Positions 54,994-63,954 are shown, counted from the first letter of the stretch. The stretch is DNA of 64,000 nucleotides from an uncultured Desulfobacter sp. (GCF_963666675.1 NZ_OY762929.1:2418001-2482000), one strand, 5' to 3'. Numbers and translations: made by a program. Notes: a model not told the origin generated them from the sequence alone.

Positions 54994-55033
54994 GTAAAAA
55001 ACAAAGGCCCCGGGAAGATCTTCCCGGGGCCTT
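54994..55033 (-). terminator. Attenuator terminator of pheA
   Basis: AAGGCCCCGGGAAGA and TCTTCCCGGGGCCTT form a perfect 15-bp palindromic hairpin (55004-55033). On the minus strand TGTTTTTT follows, a Rho-independent terminator 50 bases before the pheA start. Its position inside the leader, rather than after a gene, points to attenuation. Confidence 0.85.
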
Positions 55034-55053
55034 GGGCCTGAAAACTAAAAGAT

Positions 55054-55083
55054 CCCGGGTGATCTTACCGTCCACCCGGGGCC
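55054..55083 (-). promoter_or_regulatory. Pause/antiterminator hairpin in the pheA leader
   Basis: CCCGGGTG (55054-55061) pairs with CACCCGGG (55073-55080). The same CCCGGG core recurs in the terminator arms, so this segment can pair either with itself or with the terminator, as needed for a leader-peptide switch. It lies 25 bases after the leader ORF stop. Confidence 0.6.
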
Positions 55084-55107
55084 TGTATGTGTTGAATTCA
55101 CATAAAG

Positions 55108-55191
55108 CTACACCGGATGAACGCCCCTAAAATAATAGAAGCGTCCAAAATTAAAATAGAAAAAGAAATTGTTGATTCCGATCATTTCCAT
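55108..55191 (-). CDS. PheA leader peptide (Phe/Tyr-rich)
   Basis: 27 codons from ATG at 55191 to TAG at 55108. The core reads NNFFFYFNFGRFYYF: seven Phe and three Tyr in 13 residues. AAAGG lies about 11 bases before the ATG. The ORF ends shortly before the hairpin pair that precedes pheA. This is the classic design of an amino-acid biosynthesis leader: ribosomes stalling at Phe codons when charged tRNA-Phe is scarce would favour the antiterminator. Compare enteric pheL, which is also Phe-rich. Function is inferred from composition, position and hairpins. Confidence 0.85.
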   Translation of the reverse strand: MEMIGINNFFFYFNFGRFYYFRGVHPV

Positions 55192-55252
55192 TTTTAGGTC
55201 AGCCTTTAACGCATTAAGAGAACAACACATACCTAACAGCGGTCCAAGTCTG

Positions 55253-55258
55253 TGTCAA
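55253..55258 (-). promoter_or_regulatory. Candidate -35 box of the pheA leader
   Basis: Perfect TTGACA on the minus strand. The region 17 bases on (TAGGTA) is a poor -10, so only the -35 match is offered. Confidence 0.3.
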
Positions 55259-55473
55259 GGTGAAATACGACATAGGTGTAGCGGCCTGGAATAATGGGAG
55301 TTGTCGGCTCTGATTAAACGCTCTTCCATTATTGGTCATCTTGAACATGAATCTCTAAACCACAATATCTAAAGGTGACCGTTTCCACAGCAAATTACAT
55401 TTTTAGAACCTAAAGTTGATTGATCTGTTATGATTTGTTCATGTGCAACGTATCCATCGCCGGCATTTTAGGT

Positions 55474-56139
55474 TTACTGAATGGCGCCGCTGTAAAAATA
55501 CCAGCCGGTGCCGATGGTGAATATCAAATTTCCCCATATCCCGTGTTCGATGGCAACAATGGGCAGGGATTGCGACCTGTGGTACCGCCAGGCAAAAAGA
55601 AACCCGGCGGCCATGGACAAAAGCGGTGCCACCGGGTTGCCGTAAAACATGTGAAACATGCCGAAACTGATGCCGTTGGCAAGAATCATGGCTTTCGGGT
55701 GGACAAGGATTTTGCCATACCTGTGAAAGAAAAAGCAGCGGAATATGAGTTCCTGGGGCAATGCGGCCAGCACAGGATAGGCGACCATGACAATCGTCCA
55801 CATTTTGGGATGGGTTGCAGGAAATGAGAACAGATGCCCGGGAATCATCTGCCGGGTAAACGCAATCAATACGGGCACACCGAAACCGATAATCAGCAGC
55901 ATCCCTTTGGCATGAGTGCCCATGTTTGTGAACCGGATTAAATTCGAATTTTGAAAATCGGTCTGGTTTTTAAGGTAAACATAGATGCCGATACCCAGCA
56001 GAATAAGAATCGGCACAATTTTGAATGCCAGGAACTGTCGAAACGGTATGAGAATAAACGGGGTGATGAAAAAAAAGGCAAAAAGTTCAATCCACAAAAA
56101 ACTTTGGCGGGTGCCGATAGGTGATTTTTCAGTTTTCAT
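55474..56139 (-). CDS. CPBP-family intramembrane metalloprotease
   Basis: 221 aa with about six or seven hydrophobic helices. It has the three family motifs: LPQELIFRCFFFHR (normally EExxxR, here QExxxR), FGMFHMFY (FxxxH) and VAIEHGIWGN (HxxxN). The first Glu of the EE pair is replaced by Gln; the second, more critical Glu and both His remain. CPBP proteases cut within membranes, and many bacterial members are uncharacterised. The context gives no hint of substrate. Confidence 0.82.
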   Translation of the reverse strand: MKTEKSPIGTRQSFLWIELFAFFFITPFILIPFRQFLAFKIVPILILLGIGIYVYLKNQTDFQNSNLIRFTNMGTHAKGMLLIIGFGVPVLIAFTRQMIPGHLFSFPATHPKMWTIVMVAYPVLAALPQELIFRCFFFHRYGKILVHPKAMILANGISFGMFHMFYGNPVAPLLSMAAGFLFAWRYHRSQSLPIVAIEHGIWGNLIFTIGTGWYFYSGAIQ

Positions 56140-56151
56140 TATATGATCAAA

Positions 56152-56310
56152 TCATTTTGTTCGCACGCGTCCTGCCACCATGGGAAAGACTGCGGCCTTA
56201 AAAATTAACATGACCCCCACAATATTGACGGCGAACAGCCAGCCGTAATGTTCGGGATTAATGCCGAAATAGGAAATATAGATTTCGGGGAAACCGGCAA
56301 CAAAGGCATA
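56152..56310 (-). pseudogene. Remnant of a Bcr/CflA-type MFS efflux transporter
   Basis: The frame reads YAFVAGFPEIYISYFGINPE followed by HYGWLFAVNIVGVML, about 50 codons, before a stop. FxxxFGxxPxxYGWLFAxNxxG is typical of the sixth to seventh helix region of Bcr/CflA drug transporters. There is no start or remaining body on either side. The fragment continues in frame directly after the stop of the hybrid kinase, which suggests a deletion joining the two. Confidence 0.75.
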
Positions 56311-56331
56311 GACAGTAAGATAACGCTTGCT

Positions 56332-58128
56332 CTATGATTTATCCTCATCAAGAATCTGTCGTACCATCCGGGCCAAATCAGATTTGACAACGGGCTTCAT
56401 TAAAAAACCTTTGATTCCCAGTTGTTCGGCCTGGTGCCGATCAAAATTTTCACTGAAACCCGTACACAGAAGAACCGGTATATCCGGCCGTATTGCCAGA
56501 ACCTTTTGTGCCAGCTTATCTCCCGTAATTTCCGGCATTGTTACATCCGATAACAACAGGTCAAAGCGTTCCGGATCTGAGCGAAAGCATTCCAGGGCCT
56601 GCCGGCTGCTGGTATGCACCGTAACCTTATATCCCAGACGGTTCAGCATCTGCGTTTCTATCTGGGCCACCGATTTTTCATCGTCAACAAGCAGAATATG
56701 TTCTGATCCGGTTTGCGGTGAAGTTATACTGTCCTTTGGGGGGGTGTCCGACGGTTGCTCAAGTAACGGCAGATATATTGAAAAGCTCGTTCCTTCTCCA
56801 ACTTTACTGCCCACCACGATATCACCCTGGTGATCCTGAACAATCCTGTAAACAACAGCAAGGCCAAGGCCTGTTCCTTTGCCCTTGTCTTTGGTGGTGA
56901 AATAGGGATCAAAAATTTTATTTTTGATTGAATTGTCAATGCCACAGCCATTATCTGAAATTTTGAGCATCACATATTTGCCGTCTGAATTGAGTTTTGC
57001 CGGCGAATCGTTTTGGGTTGCCCGGACCTCCTTTAACTGCACATTGATGGTTCCTTCTGACGGGTCCACGGCATGGGCGGCATTGGTAATAAGGTTGATT
57101 ACAATCTGGTGAAATTGAATTGAATCGGCCAGCACCCACCCGCAATCCTGCTGAATCTCCTTATTAATTTGAATGGAAGAGGGTAGGCTGGCACGGCTTA
57201 ACTTCAAGGCTTCTTCTAAAATTTGCTGCAGGCGAACAGGACTTTTATCCTTCTCGGACTGGCGGCTGAATGACAAAATTTGCTGGACAAGATCCCGGCC
57301 TCTTTTGCCTGCCTCCCAAATCATCTTGATATTTTCGTGTTCAAGACTGTCTTCGGCAAGTTCCTCCAGGAGCATTTCGGACATACCAATGATGGGAAAC
57401 AATAAATTATTAAAGTCGTGCGCAATCCCTCCGGCCAGATTGCCGATGGATTCCATTTTCTGGGCCTGCCACAGATATTCGTCCGCCTTTTTTTGCTTTT
57501 CCTGAAGCGTTTTGATCAGGGTCACATCAGTGGCAATCAGCAGATGGACAACACGACCGTCGATCCATTTAATGGCTCTGTCATAATTTAGATACCATGC
57601 ATCTGTTACAGGATGCTGGCACTCCTGAATGACAACGTCTTTTAAATTGCCGTCTTTGTCCACCAGGTTATGCATCGGACAGTGCTCGCACATCTCATCT
57701 CTATTCCTAAACACCTTGTAACATGTCTCTCCTGAAAAATTTCCACCGAATTTATCCACCAGATATTTGTTCATAAATAAAATTTCATAGGCGTCCATAT
57801 CAGTGACGTAAATGGCCGCATCAATGCTGTTGAGCACCGTTAAAAAGGTGTCATGGGCCTCTTGGTGTTTATTTTGATCCTCCTGGCGCTTTCTGATAAA
57901 TTCGATGATGATAACGCCGAGAATGATAAATAAAGAGACGACCATGAGCCGGGAGACAATCTGATAGGGAGGCACTTTTAATAAAAAGGTATCCACATAG
58001 GAGCCCGGTTCCCTGAAAATCAAATCTTTAAGGTTGTATTCAAAAGAGAGGTACGCCCAGATACTGTCGAGTACCCAATAAAAAAAGCAGACGCCTGCGA
58101 TGATGACGTATCCTATGCGCCGTTGCAC
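56332..58128 (-). CDS. Hybrid sensor histidine kinase (PAS-HisKA-HATPase-REC)
   Basis: 598 aa. Two N-terminal membrane helices (about 8-28 and 60-80) flank a short sensor loop. A PAS domain (about 95-210) contains CEHCPMHN, a Cys/His-rich stretch. HisKA has the phospho-His in GGIAHDFNNLL, and HATPase_c has N, G1 and G2 boxes (NLITNAAHAVD, DNGCGID, GKGTGLGLAVV). A C-terminal receiver has phospho-Asp in LLLSDVTMPEITG. It starts 3 bases after the binding-protein gene and is probably translated from the same mRNA. The small extracytoplasmic loop suggests that the partner protein brings the signal. Confidence 0.9.
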   Translation of the reverse strand: MQRRIGYVIIAGVCFFYWVLDSIWAYLSFEYNLKDLIFREPGSYVDTFLLKVPPYQIVSRLMVVSLFIILGVIIIEFIRKRQEDQNKHQEAHDTFLTVLNSIDAAIYVTDMDAYEILFMNKYLVDKFGGNFSGETCYKVFRNRDEMCEHCPMHNLVDKDGNLKDVVIQECQHPVTDAWYLNYDRAIKWIDGRVVHLLIATDVTLIKTLQEKQKKADEYLWQAQKMESIGNLAGGIAHDFNNLLFPIIGMSEMLLEELAEDSLEHENIKMIWEAGKRGRDLVQQILSFSRQSEKDKSPVRLQQILEEALKLSRASLPSSIQINKEIQQDCGWVLADSIQFHQIVINLITNAAHAVDPSEGTINVQLKEVRATQNDSPAKLNSDGKYVMLKISDNGCGIDNSIKNKIFDPYFTTKDKGKGTGLGLAVVYRIVQDHQGDIVVGSKVGEGTSFSIYLPLLEQPSDTPPKDSITSPQTGSEHILLVDDEKSVAQIETQMLNRLGYKVTVHTSSRQALECFRSDPERFDLLLSDVTMPEITGDKLAQKVLAIRPDIPVLLCTGFSENFDRHQAEQLGIKGFLMKPVVKSDLARMVRQILDEDKS

Positions 58129-58131
58129 GGG

Positions 58132-59262
58132 TTATTCTCCATATATCTCGGTGGCGATTGCCATAATGCTTTTGGGCATGGAGAAATCGATGGCTTTTGC
58201 CGTTGCCGTGTTGATTGCGATGTCCAGAGGATCTTCAAATACTTGGTTCAGACTTCTTGGCTTTGCGCCATTCAATATTTGACCGAATTTATCTGCGTTA
58301 TACCGGCTGAGCGCCTTATACCCTGAATCACTGGAAATACTCATCAATATGCCTTCTTTCACCCATTTGGGCCCCAGCATTGAAAATGAAGGTATCCGGG
58401 CCTTTATAAACATATCTGCGACCTCTTTTGTTCGTGTGTCTGCACATACCAGCGCCGTGACATATACGGCATCGGCACGTTTGGAAAGGTCCTGGAAACA
58501 TTTTAAACAAGAACGGTCGGATTCCGTTTTGTCCGGCATCCCATTGAGCGTGTTGCAGGTAATCAACTTAAATCCCCTCTCTTTGGCAACCTGTTGTGCG
58601 TCATCAATGGCAGAATAACTGCGGCCCTCTTTGGTGTTTTCAAAGGCGATGCCCAGCGTGTTAAAGCCGACGATTCTATGGAACATCCGCAGTTGTCTGG
58701 CATAGCGGTTGGGATCAACCCTGGCGGTCACATGATCAAATCCGGAATCCGTTGCGCTGTTGATGATGCCGGCCTTTATCGGGTCGGATGTGGACAACAC
58801 CATGACCGGGACGGCGTGTGTGTTGTCGGCCATATCCATACCGGCCCAGGTGCCCATGGCAAGAACAATATCAATATCGCCGTGTTTTAATTTTTCCAGC
58901 AATTGTTTTCGTGAGCCTGCTCTTTTGTGATCGTCCCAGTCTGCCGAATAACAATCCTCGGGTTTAAACGACAAATACCGGCCGCTGTGTTTTGTCAGCC
59001 AGTCAATATAAGGTTTAGGGGTTTCCTGGTGAAGATCGGGGGGATTGTCATATGTTATCCAGCCCAATTCAATTAAACCGTGAACAAGGGTTCTCATGGT
59101 ATCCGTATATTCTGAATAGGGCCCCCCTTCATAATAGGCAACCCGCCATTTTTTACCATTGTTCAGCCTTGGTGTATTCACCGCTTCCGCATAAATATAC
59201 GGGACAATCAAAGTGGAAATAAAAAATAATAATAGTGTACCGTTTTTAACCTTGGTCGCCAT
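58132..59262 (-). CDS. ABC-type substrate-binding protein (ABC_sub_bind/TrpX-like)
   Basis: 376 aa. A signal peptide (LLLFFISTLIVPYIYA) is followed by a periplasmic binding fold with pieces such as DIDIVLAMGTWAGMDMAD, HAVPVMVLSTSDPIKAGIINS, TLGIAFENTKEGRSYSA and a C-terminal DIAINTATAKAIDFSMP. No permease or ATPase follows; instead it is paired with a hybrid kinase. This arrangement suggests a sensory rather than transport role, with the binding protein handing a ligand signal to the kinase. AAAGGCGG lies 5 bases before the start. Confidence 0.8.
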   Translation of the reverse strand: MATKVKNGTLLLFFISTLIVPYIYAEAVNTPRLNNGKKWRVAYYEGGPYSEYTDTMRTLVHGLIELGWITYDNPPDLHQETPKPYIDWLTKHSGRYLSFKPEDCYSADWDDHKRAGSRKQLLEKLKHGDIDIVLAMGTWAGMDMADNTHAVPVMVLSTSDPIKAGIINSATDSGFDHVTARVDPNRYARQLRMFHRIVGFNTLGIAFENTKEGRSYSAIDDAQQVAKERGFKLITCNTLNGMPDKTESDRSCLKCFQDLSKRADAVYVTALVCADTRTKEVADMFIKARIPSFSMLGPKWVKEGILMSISSDSGYKALSRYNADKFGQILNGAKPRSLNQVFEDPLDIAINTATAKAIDFSMPKSIMAIATEIYGE

Positions 59263-59335
59263 TTAGCCGCCTTTAGGCCCATGTTCAAAATAAACGCTCC
59301 CATATGGCTTGCCTTTTTGGCCTTCTTCTTCGTTA

Positions 59336-59373
59336 CTCCCTTAGGCACATATTTCAATATGCTCCCAAGGGAG
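59336..59373. repeat. Imperfect 17-bp hairpin in intergenic DNA
   Basis: CTCCCTTAGGCACATAT and ATATGCTCCCAAGGGAG pair around loop TTCA with three mismatches. It lies upstream of the binding-protein gene on the minus strand. It may be a leader structure or a decayed palindrome. No gene was recognised in 59263-59656. Confidence 0.4.
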
Positions 59374-59656
59374 CGCCTTGGATACGGCTCAAAAATTCGA
59401 CGCCATATTTTGGGATATTTTATTTGGACCCTGGGCCTTATCTTAAGAAAATAATTTTTTTAGCACGCTTTGGAGTTGGGTCGGTAATCAATGATAGTCT
59501 TTTTTTGTCAGAATATAAATATGTTACCCTAACCGATTTGAGAAATCAATAATCCCTTTTTGGCGAATTCAGGGCATTGCCATGGTGAATGTGACGTTCG
59601 AGGGCCGTACATTGGCAATATGGAGTGTGAGATAGTGCTGAATAAACTGTAAAGCA

Positions 59657-59745
59657 CTGCCATGGGCTGACCTGGTCTGTCGCATCCAGGCTCAACCCAC
59701 AAGGCGCGTTGAAAGATCTGTGAGATTACACAAACAGTTTGATTC
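59657..59745 (+). repeat. Two-hairpin intergenic repeat, copy C (diverged)
   Basis: The core stem is TGGGCTGACCTGG...CCAGGCTCAACCCA (59663-59699) with inner loop TCTGTCGCAT. GCGTTGAAAGATCTGTG and a weaker second hairpin follow. It shares the CCATGGGCTGA opening and GTTGAAAGA join with copy B. It lies 12 bases before the stop of the DadA-like gene. Confidence 0.65.
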
Positions 59746-59757
59746 AATATATCTGAA

Positions 59758-61047
59758 TTAAAAAACGGGCGTTCTGCGCTGGGCGTAATGGTAGAGCCTG
59801 GACCCGGCTTCGTAAAACAGCCCGCGAAGTGCTCTTAAATTAACCGCTTTTATAGGAGAAACCGGCAAAGGAATGTCTGCGGATGATCCGCCGCTCATAT
59901 ATTTTGCCATCAGTTTGCCGAATACCGTCCCCGGACCAATACCCCGGCCGTTAAAACAGGTGACCATGGCCATATTGTCATCCATGACATGAAAACGCGG
60001 AATATGGTTGGGGGTCATGGCAATGCGTCCGTACCAGCCGTACTCCAGCTCAATGTCGCCGAGCTGGGGAAACACTTTATGCAATGTGCGTTTTGCCCAG
60101 GCCCGGTTTACATCCATGGCAAAGCCTTCAAGGCTGCCCACGCTACCCACGGACAGGCGGCCGTTTTTATCCAGACGGAAAGATGAGAGAATCAGGTTGG
60201 TATCCCACGCCCCGTTTTTTCCAGGCAGCACGGTTTTCAGAACAGACCCGGGGATGGGGGCCGTGGCAAACTGAAAATAATTAAAGGGAATCAGGTTGTT
60301 GATCTGGTTGCCAAAGGCCTGTTCGGGATAACCCATGACGGCAATAATGACTTTTTTTGCTTTGAGTTGGCCATGGGGGGTCTTCAGGGTATATCCCGAA
60401 GCGGTTTTATCCAACCCGATCACAGGGGAGTTGTTGTACAGTTCTGCCCCTTCCTTTAGGGCTGCATTGGCCAGACCAAAGGCGTAGGACAGGGGTTGAA
60501 CGGTCCCGGCCCGTTCGTCGAGCAGGGCACCTCGGTAGGCATTTGAGCCCAGTTTTTCTGCGGCCTCGTCCTTTTCAAGCAGACGAACCGGGGCGCCGAT
60601 TTTCTGCCACTGGCGCTCGCGCTCCTGGAGTGCTTTATACCCGGCCTTTGAATCTGCGCAATGAAGGGTGCCGTAATGCCACGCCTCACAATCCATATTA
60701 TATTTTTTCGCCAGGCCGTATACCAGCTGGGGGGATGCTCCCAGCACCCGGATAAGGGCCTCTCCATGGTCTTTGCCCACAAGGGAAATCACATCTTCGG
60801 GCATCAGCCACAGGCCCGCATTCACCAGACCCACATTTCTGCCGGCACCGCCGAATCCGATATCCTTTGCCTCAAGTACCACGCTGGAATGCCCGTCAAC
60901 TGCAAGATGAAGGGCGGCTGATAATCCGGTGTACCCGCCTCCGATGATGGCAACTTCAGTCTCTTTTTCCCCGGAAAACGTATTCAGCCTTGGTCTGTCC
61001 GGTGCCGTGGCCGCCCACAGCCCGTGGGTTATCTTTTCATATGTCAT
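59758..61047 (-). CDS. FAD-dependent amine/amino-acid oxidoreductase (DadA/PuuB-like)
   Basis: 429 aa. An N-terminal Rossmann FAD motif, VAIIGGGYTGLSAALHL, followed by SSVVLEAKDIGFGGAGRNVGLVNAG, is typical of DAO-family enzymes such as gamma-glutamylputrescine oxidase and D-amino-acid dehydrogenase. The C-terminal YGWYGRIAMTPNHIPRFH and FNGRGIGPGTVFGKLMA give the second FAD contact. It would oxidise a primary or secondary amine. GAGGGAAGC precedes the ATG. It is divergent from the GntR-family regulator, whose likely operators lie between them. Confidence 0.85.
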   Translation of the reverse strand: MTYEKITHGLWAATAPDRPRLNTFSGEKETEVAIIGGGYTGLSAALHLAVDGHSSVVLEAKDIGFGGAGRNVGLVNAGLWLMPEDVISLVGKDHGEALIRVLGASPQLVYGLAKKYNMDCEAWHYGTLHCADSKAGYKALQERERQWQKIGAPVRLLEKDEAAEKLGSNAYRGALLDERAGTVQPLSYAFGLANAALKEGAELYNNSPVIGLDKTASGYTLKTPHGQLKAKKVIIAVMGYPEQAFGNQINNLIPFNYFQFATAPIPGSVLKTVLPGKNGAWDTNLILSSFRLDKNGRLSVGSVGSLEGFAMDVNRAWAKRTLHKVFPQLGDIELEYGWYGRIAMTPNHIPRFHVMDDNMAMVTCFNGRGIGPGTVFGKLMAKYMSGGSSADIPLPVSPIKAVNLRALRGLFYEAGSRLYHYAQRRTPVF

Positions 61048-61097
61048 GCTTCCCTCTCATTATCTAAAATTTTAGTGTATATTATTATGATATTTTA

Positions 61098-61212
61098 CTG
61101 GTATACAAAAAAAATATTAGTGTCAAGGCCGGGCAAATAATTTTCAGGTAAATTTTTTAGCTGCCCCTATCCCTTGCAATGGTCCCTTGCTTGTATTATT
61201 AAGGTATACCAG
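61098..61212. promoter_or_regulatory. Paired GntR-type operator half-sites
   Basis: CTGGTATAC (61098-61106) and GTATACCAG (61204-61212) are exact inverted copies near the two ends of the divergent promoter region. TGGTATAC-type sequences match the TGGT...ACCA preference of FadR/FCD regulators, one of which is encoded at 61243. The downstream site overlaps where its own promoter is expected, so autoregulation plus control of the oxidoreductase is likely. Confidence 0.6.
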
Positions 61213-61242
61213 CCAAAACAAAACGCAGACCGGGAATTATAA

Positions 61243-61899
61243 ATGAACCAAGACATATACAACGCGTTGAAAGATCGGATTATCCATCTGGATTATGCGC
61301 CGGGAACCATTCTCAAAGAACAGGAACTGGCGGCTGAATTCGGCGTAAGCCGTACCCCGTTGCGCACGGTGCTTTTTCGTCTGGAATGGGAGCATTTGAT
61401 CAAAATTTTGCCCCGGACCGGCATCTTTGTCATGGAGCTGGAACTGTCCACCATCACCAATGTTTTCCAGGCCCGCCTGGAACTTGAGGCGGTGATCGGT
61501 GCCATGGCCTCTGCCCGGTTATCAGCGGAGCAGATCCAGCGATTCAAGGAACTTGAAAAGGAATGTAACCTGATAAAGCCGGAAAAGTCGCCAAAAAAAC
61601 TTGCCGGCATTGATATGGAAAACAAGCAGATATTTCATGAGGCTGCGGGCAATCCGTTTCTGGCTGAAATGTCCGAGCGCCTTTATGCCTTGACCTATCG
61701 GCTGTGGTATTTTAATTTGCTGAAAATGGATCCGGCCAACTGGGGAAATGAGGTGGAGGCTGTTCGGGAGGATTTGGTGATTCTGGGCCAATGTTTCACC
61801 GCCGGAAGCCCGGAGCAATTGGGGCAGGCCAGGAAAAAACAGCTTTTAAAGCACCTTGAAAGAATTCGTTCTTCATTTCTTGGCCTGTCGGCCATCTAA
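61243..61899 (+). CDS. GntR-family transcriptional regulator with FCD domain
   Basis: 218 aa. An N-terminal winged helix (IYNALKDRIIHLDYAPGTILKEQELAAEFGVSRTPLRTVLFRLEWE) is the GntR signature. The helical C-terminal half (about 80-210) fits the FCD effector domain (ARLELEAVIGAMASARLSAEQIQRFKELE; NKQIFHEAAGN). FCD regulators sense small organic acids. It is divergent from the DadA-like gene and probably represses it. Confidence 0.92.
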   Translation: MNQDIYNALKDRIIHLDYAPGTILKEQELAAEFGVSRTPLRTVLFRLEWEHLIKILPRTGIFVMELELSTITNVFQARLELEAVIGAMASARLSAEQIQRFKELEKECNLIKPEKSPKKLAGIDMENKQIFHEAAGNPFLAEMSERLYALTYRLWYFNLLKMDPANWGNEVEAVREDLVILGQCFTAGSPEQLGQARKKQLLKHLERIRSSFLGLSAI

Positions 61900-61905
61900 G
61901 GAAAT

Positions 61906-63528
61906 TCAGATAAATGTGCTGATCTTATCTCGAAGCTGATCTGCCGTAAACGGCTTTTGCAGAAAATCATCGGCCCCCATTTTTCTTGCCAATTGCTCGT
62001 GGGACGCTTCCGATTCCGTGGTGGCCACTACAATGGGAATCCGATCCATGGAATGATCTGCCCTGACTTTCCGGGTTAATTCTATTCCCGTCATGACCGG
62101 CATGTTAATGTCCGTTAAAATCAGGTCAAATGCATTATCCGATTCGAGTATATCCAATGCCTGCCGACCGTTTTCAGCTGCGGCAACCGAGATCTGCATC
62201 ACGGAAGCTACCATGCGGTAAAATGCCAGTATGGATTTTGAATCATCAACAATAAGTATTCTTTTTTTCAGTTCGCCTGCGGATATTGATTTGATTTTAT
62301 CTGCATCGGCCCGGGCCCTTTTGTTCTCCATGGCGTTCAGCTTCTTAGCAAATGCGCCGCTCAGTCCCTTGTCGTTTAATTTTAGAATCGCTTCAATCAT
62401 TTTGTTGCCGATGGTTTCATCTTCATAAAGTGCTTCGAACAAGGACAGGGCCCGTGACGCAACCACCGCGACGATTAATCGTTCCGTTTGTGCCTCATCT
62501 TTTTCTATGGTCTGTTTTACCTTTTTGACCACACCAGGATTTATTTGATGATTCAGAGAAGAGACTACGGCGATCAGTATTGACGGGTCTTGTTCCAAAA
62601 GTCCGTCGGCAAGATGGACAAGGCTCTTCATCGAACATATGTGACCCAACGCTTCATACACGGCAAATTTGACATTGGGATGGTGGGTGAGACCTTTATC
62701 AACGGCCTCTACAATAAAGTCCGCCCCTTGTTTATCACCAATGGTCCCAAGAATGTTGACCGCCATGATTTTTAAGTCCGTATCGGGGTCGAGCAGATAC
62801 GGTGCGATATGTTGGATGGTTTCCGGACCGAGTCTTGGAAACACGGCATGGATGATTCTTCTGGTCACCGGATTACGATGATGAATTTTTGAAGCCAGAA
62901 AGGATATTGCCTTGTCATCGTTTATCATTGCCAGGGCATCAATGGCGTTGGCGACAGCGATATCGCACTCTTCATAGCGGTCATCGGCTTCTGATTCCGC
63001 TATTTTTTTGCACAGCGCCCCAACGGAATCAATATCTTTGTAATTTCCAACGGCTTCAATGGATAACGACGAAATTAGAGCGTCCTTGTGGTGTATATAA
63101 TGCCGGAATATATCCAGTGCTTCGGGCGGCCGGATCAACGAAAGTGCGGAGAGGATTTCAAAGCCTTCATTATAATTGGGATGCCCGGATATCAATGCCG
63201 ATGCGTGTTCTGACATAAGATTTGAAAAAAGTTTGAGCAGGATAGGCGTGGCGGACGGATACTTTTTTTGGCAACATACCTGTAAACTAATTTTTTTTAT
63301 ATTTTCATTATCGGACATCAGGCATTCTATGGTTCGCTCCTCGTCTTCCAATAAAAGGGTTCTGAGCGTATTTTCGGCCATGACCCTTGCCTGGTCGAAC
63401 GGATCACGTGTTTTGCATAATTCGACAAGATCGGGAATCGCAGCAGAACTCTTCTTTTTTTCGATATCTTTCAGCAGCCTGACCTGTCCAGTAAAATGTA
63501 GTGATGCAAAATTTTTAAGCGCGTCCAT
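61906..63528 (-). CDS. HEAT-repeat protein with C-terminal receiver domain
   Basis: 540 aa. Residues about 1-400 are repeated helical pairs with HEAT character (for example IPDLVELCKTRDPFDQARVMAENTLRTLL and DTDLKIMAVNILGTIGDKQGADFIVEAV). The receiver domain (about 420-540) has ILIVDDSKSI, phospho-Asp in LILTDINMPVMTG, Thr in VVATTES and Lys in LQKPF. It has no output domain, so the solenoid may be the effector that changes partner binding on phosphorylation. AAAGGAGAT precedes the ATG. Its 3' end is 6 bases from the convergent GntR gene. Confidence 0.85.
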   Translation of the reverse strand: MDALKNFASLHFTGQVRLLKDIEKKKSSAAIPDLVELCKTRDPFDQARVMAENTLRTLLLEDEERTIECLMSDNENIKKISLQVCCQKKYPSATPILLKLFSNLMSEHASALISGHPNYNEGFEILSALSLIRPPEALDIFRHYIHHKDALISSLSIEAVGNYKDIDSVGALCKKIAESEADDRYEECDIAVANAIDALAMINDDKAISFLASKIHHRNPVTRRIIHAVFPRLGPETIQHIAPYLLDPDTDLKIMAVNILGTIGDKQGADFIVEAVDKGLTHHPNVKFAVYEALGHICSMKSLVHLADGLLEQDPSILIAVVSSLNHQINPGVVKKVKQTIEKDEAQTERLIVAVVASRALSLFEALYEDETIGNKMIEAILKLNDKGLSGAFAKKLNAMENKRARADADKIKSISAGELKKRILIVDDSKSILAFYRMVASVMQISVAAAENGRQALDILESDNAFDLILTDINMPVMTGIELTRKVRADHSMDRIPIVVATTESEASHEQLARKMGADDFLQKPFTADQLRDKISTFI

Positions 63529-63954
63529 TAAGATCTCCTTTCCCGTTGTTTATTCCCAAAGACTTGAAAAAAATAAATGCGACGACATGGCACGCCAAAA
63601 TTTCATTTTCGTTCAAGACGGGCTTTCAGGGCGTATGTTCCACAATATCCGGCATTAAAGCCCGACGATAATACGGATAAAAAGCCATACAAAATGAAAT
63701 ATATTTTATTCTTAGGCCCCTTACATGGGAACCATCAGCCACGAGCGAAAATCAATTGAAAATACGGATCAGGGTTGCTCTATTCGGCAAAAGTTAAAAT
63801 TAATTGAAGACGGATAACGAAATAAATTGCCTTACTAATTGGATACTTTATCTGAAAACAGCATTGTTGGCAACCCATCACGCCAGGATAAATGCAGGTA
63901 AACGGTTTAAGTTACATGTGATTTTGGCCAAATCCAAATCGCAATTGTTCGAAA
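63529..63954. other. Intergenic region without a recognised gene
   Basis: Downstream open frames are short and unrecognised. It is AT-rich and must contain the promoter of the HEAT-receiver gene. Repeat copy D follows. Confidence 0.4.
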
